DNA of 64,000 nucleotides from Lacrimispora saccharolytica. Lineage in GTDB: Bacteria; Bacillota; Clostridia; Lachnospirales; Lachnospiraceae. This document shows, piece after piece, positions 37,511-44,492 of this stretch. The stretch spans positions 1-64,000 of the forward strand of contig JACJJN010000011.1 of assembly GCA_016899975.1 (NCBI GenBank). The letters run 5' to 3'. A program made the position numbers and the translations under genes. The notes under the pieces are model-generated. The model had not been told where the DNA came from. It worked only from the letters and a program-made list of their open reading frames with translations, and did no database searches. Each line of letters begins with the position of its first letter. The stretch's first letter is position 1.

Positions 37511-38962
37511 TTAAACGAATTTCCAATAAATTTTTATAGTATTCGGAGTGGTTCCGATTTCGATTTTTCTAATAAGCGCTTGAACTAAGTTCCTTTTAAT
37601 CGAAAGATCGGCGTTATCTATGTTATCGACGTACCGGTTTAAAATGTCTTGAGTATCAGCCTTAGAAAGTATATCCGGAACCTCTGCCTCTTCCTGGCGT
37701 TCTTTTATATCCGTCTCGATCTGATCCTTTTCCTCATACAATGGTTTTATTCGATCTCCGATATCGGAAAGTGGAATTGTACCTAAGGTATATAGATCCA
37801 TTAATTTGTTGATTTTATTTTCGATCTCTCGTAATCTATTTTTTAATATCATGAGATTATCGTCCTCCTTATAATCTGTCCGACTTTCAGCGGCTATGAT
37901 CCGATCAATATAACCAGGATCCAATTTTAATTTTTTGATCTCGTCGAGTACAGCCTGATCGAGTTTCTCGACTTTATAGTTTGGATTTTTACAGCCGTCC
38001 ATTTTTTTCATTTGAGTATTGCCGTCTCGGGAATAGCATTTATAATAGGCGTATTGTTTATCTTTTCTACGGCTCGTTGATACAAAGTACCGAGCGCCGC
38101 AATTACCGCAAAACAGTAAACCGCTTAAGAGGTGCTTACCGTGATAAGGGGATCTATAGTGATCGCTCCATTTACTTGAGATTTCTTTATAACGAGTTTG
38201 GACACGGTTAAAGGTCTCCTCGTCTATGATCGGCTCATGAACGCCGTCGTACTCCTGGCCTTTATATTTGATCTTGCCTATATACAGTGTATTCCGGAGT
38301 ATAACGCCGGTCTGAGAGGCGTCCTTATAACTCGAATATTTATTTGTATAATGCTCGTTCATGTATTTACTGATCCCGTGGATCGTCTCTCCCTCGAGGA
38401 ACATTTTATAAATCTGCCGGATCTGTAAAGCCTCATATTCATTGATTACGAGTTTACCGTCTATAAAATCATAACCGATCGGGACATTAGATCCACCATG
38501 CCAATAACCGGCTTTTGCTCTCCCTACGTGTCCCATAGCAAGACGCTCTTTTATTTGTTCTCTCTCGAGCTGTGCAAAGACGGAGAGTATTCCGATCATA
38601 GCGCGACCGAAAGGGGTAGAAGTATCGAAATTCTCGCTCATGGATATGAAGTCAACTCCGTTCGGGAGAAATTCTTCCTCAATCAGATATAGAGTATCTT
38701 TCTGAGAGCGGCTCAGACGATCCAGTTTGTAAACGAGGACGACGTCGATCTTTTTCTCCCTGGCGTCTTTTATCATTCTAAGCATAGCCGGACGATCAAT
38801 ATTTCCTCCGCTATATCCAGGATCCACGTATTTATTATAGATCTTCCAGGAATGAGCGTCGCAATATTTTTCGAGCCGCTCGAGTTGTTCGTCGATCGAA
38901 TATCCATCGACCTGAATATCGGTTGATACTCTGACGTAAATCGCTACATTTTTAAATTTCAT
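37511..38962 (-). CDS. int: Large serine recombinase (prophage integrase)
   Basis: Site-specific recombinase of 483 aa. The resolvase catalytic domain (about 1-140) has nucleophile Ser13 in YVRVST and the pair YKLDRLSRS. The recombinase domain follows (GRAKAGYWHGGSNVPIGYDF), then a zinc ribbon with CGNCG and a second Cys pair (KCYS, GCKN), and a C-terminal coiled coil near 365-430. It catalyses phage integration and, with a directionality factor, excision. It points toward the host junction. Its 5' leader is part of the large inverted duplication described below. Confidence 0.95.
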   Translation of the reverse strand: MKFKNVAIYVRVSTDIQVDGYSIDEQLERLEKYCDAHSWKIYNKYVDPGYSGGNIDRPAMLRMIKDAREKKIDVVLVYKLDRLSRSQKDTLYLIEEEFLPNGVDFISMSENFDTSTPFGRAMIGILSVFAQLEREQIKERLAMGHVGRAKAGYWHGGSNVPIGYDFIDGKLVINEYEALQIRQIYKMFLEGETIHGISKYMNEHYTNKYSSYKDASQTGVILRNTLYIGKIKYKGQEYDGVHEPIIDEETFNRVQTRYKEISSKWSDHYRSPYHGKHLLSGLLFCGNCGARYFVSTSRRKDKQYAYYKCYSRDGNTQMKKMDGCKNPNYKVEKLDQAVLDEIKKLKLDPGYIDRIIAAESRTDYKEDDNLMILKNRLREIENKINKLMDLYTLGTIPLSDIGDRIKPLYEEKDQIETDIKERQEEAEVPDILSKADTQDILNRYVDNIDNADLSIKRNLVQALIRKIEIGTTPNTIKIYWKFV

Positions 38963-39291
38963 ATATTCAGCCTCCTAAAAATTAGAGGTTATAACAGAAT
39001 AACAAAAACTTTTGCAATTTCTTATATATTTTCTTTTTTATATTTATATATACCTATATTATTATTTTTCTTAGAAATTAAAGAAGAAAATGTTATTATG
39101 TTATATAAGCCTCATTTGTTTCGATAATTCAAAATTATTTATATATATTTTCGATTTTTCGATAACAGAAACATAACAAAAACATAACAGAATGACGAGC
39201 CGAAAACTGATTTTGTTATATCAAAGAAAATCAGTCTAAAGAAGTTTTTGTTAAAATAGGCCGTTTTGTTATGTTTTTGTTGTGGGTTTTG
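38963..39291 (-). repeat. Regulatory region of int; left copy of a long inverted duplication
   Basis: No gene in these 329 bases. Very AT-rich, with many ATAACA/TGTTAT repeats. Read on the minus strand it matches 58214-58572: exact matches are 39079-39105 with 58430-58456 (27 bp), 38991-39008 with 58527-58544 (18 bp) and 39157-39172 with 58352-58367 (16 bp). The first two pairs are separated by 70 bases in both copies. Both copies end 28 bp before a start codon (int here). It also holds TATCGAA half-sites at about 39118-39163. Confidence 0.85.
39206..39235 (-). terminator. Terminator of the left repressor gene
   Basis: Perfect 9-bp stem ACTGATTTT/AAAATCAGT with a 12-base loop. On the minus strand, TTTT follows the stem. 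It lies 57 bp after the stop of the repressor gene at 39292, between that gene and int. Confidence 0.6.
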
Positions 39292-39672
39292 TTATACCTT
39301 TTTCTTACGAGCCATTTCGACGCCGATATCAATAGACTGTATTATCGTCATTATTGCCGCCGGATCTGCCGGAGCATTGTCAAAAGTCAGACCGTCGATA
39401 TCGGTTAATTGGTTTTTGGTATTTTCGATAATTTCCTCGACGCTATCCGGACGATCGTTTCCGATCGGTAAAATCTTACCGGCCGCCAGGGCGTCAGCGC
39501 TGATCCGGAGCGCCTCGCAGATCGATAACACGCTCGAAAGATTGGATTTTGCAATCCCTCGTCTGAAAATGGTTGCTACTGTAGACTGAGGGATATTATA
39601 AGTTTCGCAAAACCTTAATACGGATCCGTACCGTTGACAGATCAGATCTTTTAATCTATTCTCTATGCTCAT
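39292..39672 (-). CDS. Xre family helix-turn-helix regulator (phage)
   Basis: Small regulator, 126 aa. The helix-turn-helix is in the first 65 residues (FCETYNIPQSTVATIFRRG, then SNLSSVLSICEALRISADAL). The C-terminal half has no known domain. AGGAGG precedes the ATG on the minus strand. A TATCGAAA repeat array lies just upstream (39699-39747) and related half-sites lie downstream before int, so it may control both its own gene and int. That target assignment is inferred. Confidence 0.85.
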   Translation of the reverse strand: MSIENRLKDLICQRYGSVLRFCETYNIPQSTVATIFRRGIAKSNLSSVLSICEALRISADALAAGKILPIGNDRPDSVEEIIENTKNQLTDIDGLTFDNAPADPAAIMTIIQSIDIGVEMARKKKV

Positions 39673-39698
39673 ATATAAACCTCCTTATGGGTATTATA

Positions 39699-39747
39699 AT
39701 ATCGAAATATCGAAAATACAATAAAAATATTTTGAAATATCGAAAAC
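39699..39747. promoter_or_regulatory. TATCGAAA repeat array upstream of the left repressor
   Basis: TATCGAAA starts at 39700, 39708 and 39738. The pair 8 bp apart and the later TTTTGAAATATCGAAAAC copy recur almost unchanged at 58359-58397. Likely operators for a phage repressor (inference). Confidence 0.6.
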
Positions 39748-39855
39748 ACTTAATCGAACAAATGTTTGTATTTCCCAGTTGATTTTATGGGGGTAATGGG
39801 ATATCATATAGTCAGGGATTTCGAACAAGTGTTTTTGCTTATGGGAGGTGCTGAA

Positions 39856-39969
39856 TTGGAATATAAAGAAAAGATCATAGAAATGATCGAGAACATAGAA
39901 GATATCAGATTTTTAAGACAGATATATACGATCGTAATTCGACACATAAAAAAGAAAGCCGGGAGTTAA
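39856..39969 (+). CDS. Small phage protein (37 aa)
   Basis: Short acidic-then-basic protein LEYKEKIIEMIENIEDIRF and then an aromatic, Lys-rich tail ending KKKAGS. The start is TTG 39856, since GGGAGGTG (39843-39850) is correctly spaced. The frame reads back to ATG 39766 but without a ribosome site. Function unknown. It is convergent with the second repressor, and their stops lie in a shared terminator. Confidence 0.6.
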   Translation: MEYKEKIIEMIENIEDIRFLRQIYTIVIRHIKKKAGS

Positions 39970-39987
39970 TCCTGGCTTTCTTCTTTT
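39952..39987. terminator. Bidirectional terminator between convergent phage genes
   Basis: 13-bp stem AAGAAAGCCGGGA/TCCTGGCTTTCTT with one G-T and loop GTTAA, then CTTTT. The stop codons of both flanking genes are inside the loop region. Confidence 0.8.
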
Positions 39988-40352
39988 AGATTTTTATGTA
40001 AGTCTTTCGCAAAAGCTTTAATGATCGCTTTTTCTTTTTCTCCGGTCTGGGTGTACGTTTTCATGATCGCTTTAATCAGATCGTACAGGGGATTTTCAGT
40101 ATCTTCCAGAAGTTCGGAAACGTAGGCCGCCTCCTCGTCCTCCTGCAAAGTGAACATTTCTCCCTCTCCCGTTCGGAGCCATTCTTCATTAACATTAAAT
40201 TCTCTACAAATTGATAAAAACATTTGGTCGGTGACTGATCTTTCTCCTTTTTCAATTCGACCGATCGCGGCTTTTGTAACTCCGACTTTTTTACCAAACT
40301 CTTCTAATGTGAGATTTAAGTGTTTTCTTAGTTCTCTGATTCGTTCATTCAT
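39966..40352 (-). CDS. Phage Xre-type repressor (CI-like)
   Basis: 128 aa. N-terminal Xre helix-turn-helix: LRKHLNLTLEEFGKKVGVTK and AAIGRIEKGERSVTDQM. The C-terminal part ends in a helical Lys-rich stretch. No S24 peptidase domain is seen, so release of repression probably does not use RecA-driven self-cleavage. ATG 40352 has GGAGAGGAGG upstream. It is divergent from the early operon, with three direct repeats in between, which makes it the likely main lysogeny repressor. Confidence 0.85.
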   Translation of the reverse strand: MNERIRELRKHLNLTLEEFGKKVGVTKAAIGRIEKGERSVTDQMFLSICREFNVNEEWLRTGEGEMFTLQEDEEAAYVSELLEDTENPLYDLIKAIMKTYTQTGEKEKAIIKAFAKDLHKNLKEESQD

Positions 40353-40414
40353 GTTATACCTCCTCTCCATATTATTGAGATATTTTTTATCCCGAAATAA
40401 GATTATCATAATTT

Positions 40415-40484
40415 GTAACCATAGTCAACAAAAAACTATTGACAAAGTAACCAAAGTAAATATATAATGTAACCGTAGTCAACA
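40415..40484. promoter_or_regulatory. Three operator-like direct repeats at the lysis-lysogeny switch
   Basis: GTAACCATAGTCAACA (40415-40430), GTAACCAAAGTAAA (40447-40460) and GTAACCGTAGTCAACA (40469-40484). One lies before the -35 box, one in the spacer and one right after the -10 box of the rightward promoter. The arrangement fits a repressor that shuts this promoter and tunes its own. Confidence 0.75.
40439..40468 (+). promoter_or_regulatory. Early rightward phage promoter (PR-like)
   Basis: TTGACA (40439-40444) and TATAAT (40463-40468), both perfect, with an 18-bp spacer. It would drive the early operon from 40514. On the other strand TTGACT (40428-40423) with GATAAT could serve the repressor. 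Confidence 0.85.
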
Positions 40485-40513
40485 GAACCGCAAAAGATCG
40501 AGAGGTAAATAAA

Positions 40514-40735
40514 ATGAAAAGATCAAAAGCCGAAAGACATTTAGCATATGCGAGAGAACATCTTGAGTATTTACGAGAGAGTTATGTAGAAACCATGAGA
40601 AATCCAAATTGGAGACGCCTTGACATTTGTTTTATAGGTGGTAGCAATCCATACAAAGAAAAATTGCAAACACTCAGAGAAGAAATGGAAGAAACAAAAG
40701 TAAGAATTGCTAAATTTGAAAGAATTTTACTATAA
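40514..40735 (+). CDS. Small phage protein (73 aa), first early gene
   Basis: Highly charged helical protein of 73 aa with two likely coiled-coil segments (KRSKAERHLAYAREHLEYLR at the start and KLQTLREEMEETKVRIAKFE near the end). First gene after the early promoter. No family recognised. AGAGG precedes the ATG. Confidence 0.7.
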   Translation: MKRSKAERHLAYAREHLEYLRESYVETMRNPNWRRLDICFIGGSNPYKEKLQTLREEMEETKVRIAKFERILL

Positions 40736-40739
40736 GTCA

Positions 40740-40915
40740 TTCTATATCGGCCGGATAAATTCCGGCGCCGTAATGCGGCCGAGGACGGTCACAAGCCCGT
40801 GTAAACGCAGAGTGAGGTAGTACCTTGAAAACTAAATCCATCCACGGACAGGCTAGTCACCTGTAAGCGGTATACCGTAAAACCGCTGTGCAAGAGTGTA
40901 ACGGAATTTGAAAGA
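40740..40915 (+). ncRNA. Candidate structured RNA upstream of the antirepressor
   Basis: Non-coding stretch, richer in GC than its surroundings, with a series of local stems: CCGGA/TCCGG (40751-40765), GCCG/CGGC (40767-40779), ACGG/CCGT (40785-40800), AGGTA/TACCT (40815-40825), ACAGG/CCTGT (40848-40864) and AGCGGT/ACCGCT (40866-40887). It lies between the first early gene and a small gene coupled to the antirepressor. I do not recognise it as a known family. Confidence 0.5.
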
Positions 40916-40929
40916 AAGGAAGTGATCTA

Positions 40930-41103
40930 ATGTCAGAAGAGAAGAAAAAAGATCTCGAAGAAATGGTTGACGTATTAAAAGATCTTGACGAGGAGAGTCT
41001 CCTGATCCTGAATACTGGCGCTCAAATGCTTAAGGCCAGACAGGATATGAGTAAACCAGAGAAAGAGAGGAAAGAAGATCATGAACGAGTTACAGATATT
41101 TGA
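40930..41103 (+). CDS. Small phage protein (57 aa) coupled to the antirepressor
   Basis: ATG 40930 after AAGGAAGTGATCTA; protein starts MSEEKKKDLEEMVDVLKDLD and ends HERVTDI. Acidic and helical. Its last 23 bases overlap the antirepressor start, so translation is probably coupled. Function unknown. Confidence 0.65.
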   Translation: MSEEKKKDLEEMVDVLKDLDEESLLILNTGAQMLKARQDMSKPEKERKEDHERVTDI

Positions 41104-41737
41104 GTCGAGCGAGTTTGGAAAAATCCGGACTGTAGAAAAAGACGGTGAACCGTATTTTGTCGGTAAGGACGTAGCAAATATTCTCGGGTACCGAAACGGT
41201 AGTCGAGATATAAACAGACACGTTGATGAATATGATCGCCGAAAAATGATGGTGTTTGATGGTAATCAAAACAAGGAAACAATCATTATCAACGAGTCCG
41301 GTTTATACGCCTTGATTTTTGGTAGTAAGTTGGAATCGGCCCGGAGGTTTAAGAGATGGGTAACGTCGGAGGTACTCCCGGCGATCCGAAAAACTGGTGC
41401 TTATGGTTCCGATGATCGGAAGTGGCTCGCGGAGTTAATCTCTAAGACACCGAAAGAAAATCTCGCGTATATTCTCGAGCTTTATCCGGAGTATTTCGGA
41501 GATATGAAAATCCCTGGCTCCGGAAAAGACTCAGTTGAGGAGTGGATCTCCGGACGTGGTATTACGCTTGAGTTTATTCGGTTATGTCCTACGGTTACTC
41601 TGTACGCCGATTATTCCGGTTATTGTGATACAGTCGGGATCGCAAAAGTAGGAAAGAAAAAGTTTTATAGAGAGATCGAGGAAAGATTTCACTCGAGCCG
41701 CCGCCAGAAAGCGGACGGACACAGATATTTTAAATGA
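41081..41737 (+). CDS. Phage antirepressor with BRO-N domain
   Basis: 218 aa. The BRO-N domain covers about residues 1-105 (YFVGKDVANILGYRNGSRDI, VTSEVLPAIRKTGAYG). The last 45 residues (YADYSGYCDTVGIAKVGKKK to DGHRYFK) resemble the C-terminal winged-helix tail of the phage primase-helicase at 52396. By family, such proteins oppose phage repressors. It lies just after the candidate structured RNA. Confidence 0.87.
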   Translation: MNELQIFESSEFGKIRTVEKDGEPYFVGKDVANILGYRNGSRDINRHVDEYDRRKMMVFDGNQNKETIIINESGLYALIFGSKLESARRFKRWVTSEVLPAIRKTGAYGSDDRKWLAELISKTPKENLAYILELYPEYFGDMKIPGSGKDSVEEWISGRGITLEFIRLCPTVTLYADYSGYCDTVGIAKVGKKKFYREIEERFHSSRRQKADGHRYFK

Positions 41738-41749
41738 GGAGGTGTGAAT

Positions 41750-41959
41750 ATGATCTATCCGGTACTTAAAGGAGAAATGAGTAAGAGAAAAATTACACTG
41801 GCTATGATCGCCGCCGATCCGAGAGTAGACTGTACGGTCAGTACATTAAGTCAGAAATTCAACGGGAAATATCCGCTCACATTCGGAGAGGCCGCGGCGA
41901 TTAAGGATATCGTCCAGAGTGAACTCCCTCTCGAGGATTTATTCCAGGAGGGGGAGTAA
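41750..41959 (+). CDS. Small phage protein, probable helix-turn-helix (69 aa)
   Basis: Protein begins MIYPVLKGEMSKRKITLAMI; VSTLSQKFNGKYPLTFGEAA looks like the recognition and following helix of a Cro/Xre-type fold. ATG 41750 is spaced 7 bases from GAGGAGGTG; the frame start at 41744 overlaps that site. It could be a Cro-like regulator, but this is only a fold guess. Confidence 0.6.
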   Translation: MIYPVLKGEMSKRKITLAMIAADPRVDCTVSTLSQKFNGKYPLTFGEAAAIKDIVQSELPLEDLFQEGE

Positions 41960-42081
41960 TGAATATTATTCATGTTCTCGCCGATGGAACGGAGGTAAAG
42001 GATATCTCGGATCGTGTGATCGGCGAGGAGAATAAGGATTTTTATTCTGTAGTTGAAAAAATAATCAGAGAAAGCAATTGA
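41959..42081 (+). CDS. Small phage protein (40 aa)
   Basis: MNIIHVLADGTEVKDISDRV and then an acidic tail ending IIRESN. Its ATG overlaps the previous stop by one base (TAATG) after GGGGGAG. Small proteins with this start are common in Firmicute phages; function unknown. Confidence 0.6.
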   Translation: MNIIHVLADGTEVKDISDRVIGEENKDFYSVVEKIIRESN

Positions 42082-42095
42082 GGAGGATATTAAGA

Positions 42096-42665
42096 ATGAG
42101 CTTAAGAAAAGGTATGAAAGTCAGAATCGTTACGGAGGAGCCGTTCCTGTCAGAAATTAAGAACGAGGTTGGAACAGTACACGAGATCTACGAGGATATG
42201 GGAGTCGCGATCGTAAAGATCCCTGGCGGTGCCGCTAAGGTTCCGATCGAGTTTCTCGATGAGGTAAAAGAAGAAAATCCGGCCGATCAGAAACCGGGAA
42301 CGCGTCTGATCACAAAAGAAGAGTTTGAGGACGCAATCAGTAAAGTAAGTAATCCGGAAAAGCTCTTAAAAGTAGCCGAGCGCGGATCTGATGTTATGAC
42401 TGTTATGCTCGTTAATATTTTGGGATCGCTTATCGGTAAAAAGATTTCCGGAAAGATTTTTAAAGATCAGTCTGAGATTGAAATTACAAAACTGGATTTC
42501 GCGGTTTTGTTGTGGTCTGAGTGTGGGCCGGAGAAATTATCAGCAGATCCCGGAATTTCGGGGCTTATCTCTAAAAAACCTTTATCTCTTTCAGTTATGA
42601 GTATTATGGTTTTGGAAGAGATGGTCAGCGTCCTTTTCCCGGACAAGGAGATCGGTAATGATTAA
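42096..42665 (+). CDS. Phage protein of unknown function (189 aa)
   Basis: An N-terminal 60-residue beta-rich segment (GMKVRIVTEEPFLSEIKNEV, GVAIVKIPGGAAKVPIEFLD) looks like a small SH3-like barrel. A helical C-terminal part follows (LITKEEFEDAISKVSNPEKL). AGGAGG with ATG 42096 sets the start. Lies directly before the helicase gene. Confidence 0.65.
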   Translation: MSLRKGMKVRIVTEEPFLSEIKNEVGTVHEIYEDMGVAIVKIPGGAAKVPIEFLDEVKEENPADQKPGTRLITKEEFEDAISKVSNPEKLLKVAERGSDVMTVMLVNILGSLIGKKISGKIFKDQSEIEITKLDFAVLLWSECGPEKLSADPGISGLISKKPLSLSVMSIMVLEEMVSVLFPDKEIGND

Positions 42666-42709
42666 CTCGGAATATAGTCCGGAATATTTACGCCGAGGAG
42701 GTGGTGAAC

Positions 42710-44062
42710 TTGCTCACACTGTATAGACATCAAAGAGTAGCTCTTTCTTATCTGAGAGCTAATGACTTTTTTGCTCTATTCATGGAGCAGGGTTAAGGTA
42801 CCGGTAAGACATTGGTCGCCTTATTCCGGATCCTGGATCTGTTAAAATCTGGGAGCATTGAGGAGGCCCTGGTCGTTGCTCCTAAGTCGGCCCTGGGCGC
42901 CTGGGAAAGAGATATCGAGCTTTTTGACGAGTTGGATCGGGAGATCCTTAAGTCGGCCGTTACCTGTATCAACTATGATAAGGTGTGGAGAGGCGGAGAC
43001 AAAAGTCCGTATTATAAAAAATATGGCTGTATCGTTCTCGACGAGGCTCACCTGATAAAGAACCGGTCGAGCCGGAGATCGAAATTCCTATTAAAGATCG
43101 CCTGTATGGCGAATTATCGGTATATCTTAACCGGTACTCCGATTAGTAACGGACAGTTAGAAAATATCTGGTCGCTGTATTGTTTCCTGGATCCGTACCT
43201 CGAAAGAGGCCGGGTATATTCGAGGATATTCGGAGGCAGTTATCAAAAATTTCAGGATCATTATTGTATCTTGAATATGTATCATAAGCCTACGAGTTAT
43301 ATTCATGTGAGGGAATTACAGGAGATCATCAGTCAGTATAGTTACCGGGTAAAGAAAATTGACTGCCTGGATCTGCCGGAGAAACTTCCGGACGAGATAA
43401 TCAAAGTCGATCTCGCGGAGCATAAACTGTATAAAAAGCTCGCCACGGAGTCAGCAATCTTAGAATATGAGATCCTGGCAGAGAATCCGCTGAGTCGCCT
43501 TGTTAAGCTTAGACAGCTTGCGAGTGGTTTCCTTACATACATAGACGAGACCGGAGAAAATAAGACGCTCGAACTTAAGACCGAAAAAATACCGATATTA
43601 CAGGAGATCCTCGAGAGTTATCCGGAGGATAAAAAGATCGTTATTTTCGCGGAGTTTAAACATTCGATCGGTAAGATCTGTGAGTTATTCCGGAAAATGA
43701 AAATCAGCTATATCACGCTCGATGGAGATCAAAAGAATAAAAAGATCTGGCGTAAGTTCCAGGAGGATAAGCGGATCCGAGTTATCGTATGTCAATACCA
43801 GACGGCCGCCGCCGGGATCGATCTTTTCGCCAGTGACACGATTATATATTTTGAGCCGACCTTAAGATCTAATCTTTTGGAACAGTCTCGAGACCGTATT
43901 CATAGGAGCGGACAGAAAGAGAAATGCTCGTATATCCATTTACTCGCGCGAGGGACGGTAGAGGTCGATATATACAGAGCTTTAGCCGGTTACTCAGATT
44001 TCAGCGAGGCGCTATTTACTCGGTATATGGAGGGATACAGACGATCATATAACGGAGGTTAA
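42710..44062 (+). pseudogene. SNF2-type DEAD/DEAH helicase with an in-frame TAA inside motif I
   Basis: From TTG 42710 (GAGGAGGTGG upstream) the frame reads YRHQRVALSYLRANDFFALF then MEQG, TAA (42794-42796), GTGKTLVALFRIL and continues 416 more codons. Helicase motifs after the stop are intact: VLDEAHLIKN (motif II), LTGTPISNGQ (III), VCQYQTAAAGIDLF (V) and EQSRDRIHRSGQ (VI). Family members have a compact motif I such as MEQGTGKT, so removing TAAGGT restores it; a 6-bp insertion or a Gln-to-stop change would explain the break. Restart after the stop would lack part of motif I. It may be truly inactive, or the stop may be a sequence error. Confidence 0.72.
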
Positions 44063-44066
44063 TAGA

Positions 44067-44444
44067 ATGGAGAAAGAAAAAATAATTAATACTTTGAAAA
44101 TATTACAGGCTTTAGATTCTTTTAACGATCATATTTATAATGTGTTAGAAGATAACGAAGAGGCAGAGTTTATCCGCCGTGATCCCGTAACAGGCGATTA
44201 TGAAAAAATTGATATTTTCGCTTTGCTTTTTAAGGGAAATGATAAAAATACGAAATCGTATTTTGATGAAACAGAGAGAGCCGGATCGGAACTTTTCGAG
44301 TATCTTCTTGATGATCTCGGAATTTTAGAAGAATACAAGAAAGATATGGATCTTTCCTCCGGGATAAATCAGATATTTTCAACTACCGACGTCGCTTTAC
44401 AATATAAAATTTTAATGGACGTAGTAGCGGATCATAAATCTTAA
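44067..44444 (+). CDS. Acidic phage protein of unknown function (125 aa)
   Basis: Strongly acidic, mostly helical protein (LQALDSFNDHIYNVLEDNEE; DDLGILEEYKKDMDLSS). GGAGG precedes the ATG and it starts 4 bp after the helicase stop. No family recognised. Its acidity would suit a DNA mimic or protein partner, but nothing proves that. Confidence 0.65.
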   Translation: MEKEKIINTLKILQALDSFNDHIYNVLEDNEEAEFIRRDPVTGDYEKIDIFALLFKGNDKNTKSYFDETERAGSELFEYLLDDLGILEEYKKDMDLSSGINQIFSTTDVALQYKILMDVVADHKS

Positions 44445-44456
44445 TTTTTGATGTTC

Positions 44457-44476
44457 ATTATCGAAGATTCGATAAT
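44457..44476. promoter_or_regulatory. Palindrome ATTATCGAA-GA-TTCGATAAT before the DNA polymerase
   Basis: Perfect 9-bp arms with a 2-base centre, ending 16 bp before the polymerase start. The arms match the palindrome at 59717-59736. The loop is too short for an RNA hairpin, so a DNA-binding site is more likely. Confidence 0.6.
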
Positions 44477-44492
44477 ATGGAGGTGAGGCTTA

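Noticed and set aside
37981-38692. Frames on the plus strand opposite the integrase
   Set aside because: They are shadows of the serine recombinase reading frame.
42658-42726. 22-codon frame before the helicase
   Set aside because: It overlaps the helicase start and its ribosome site; no sign of protein constraint.
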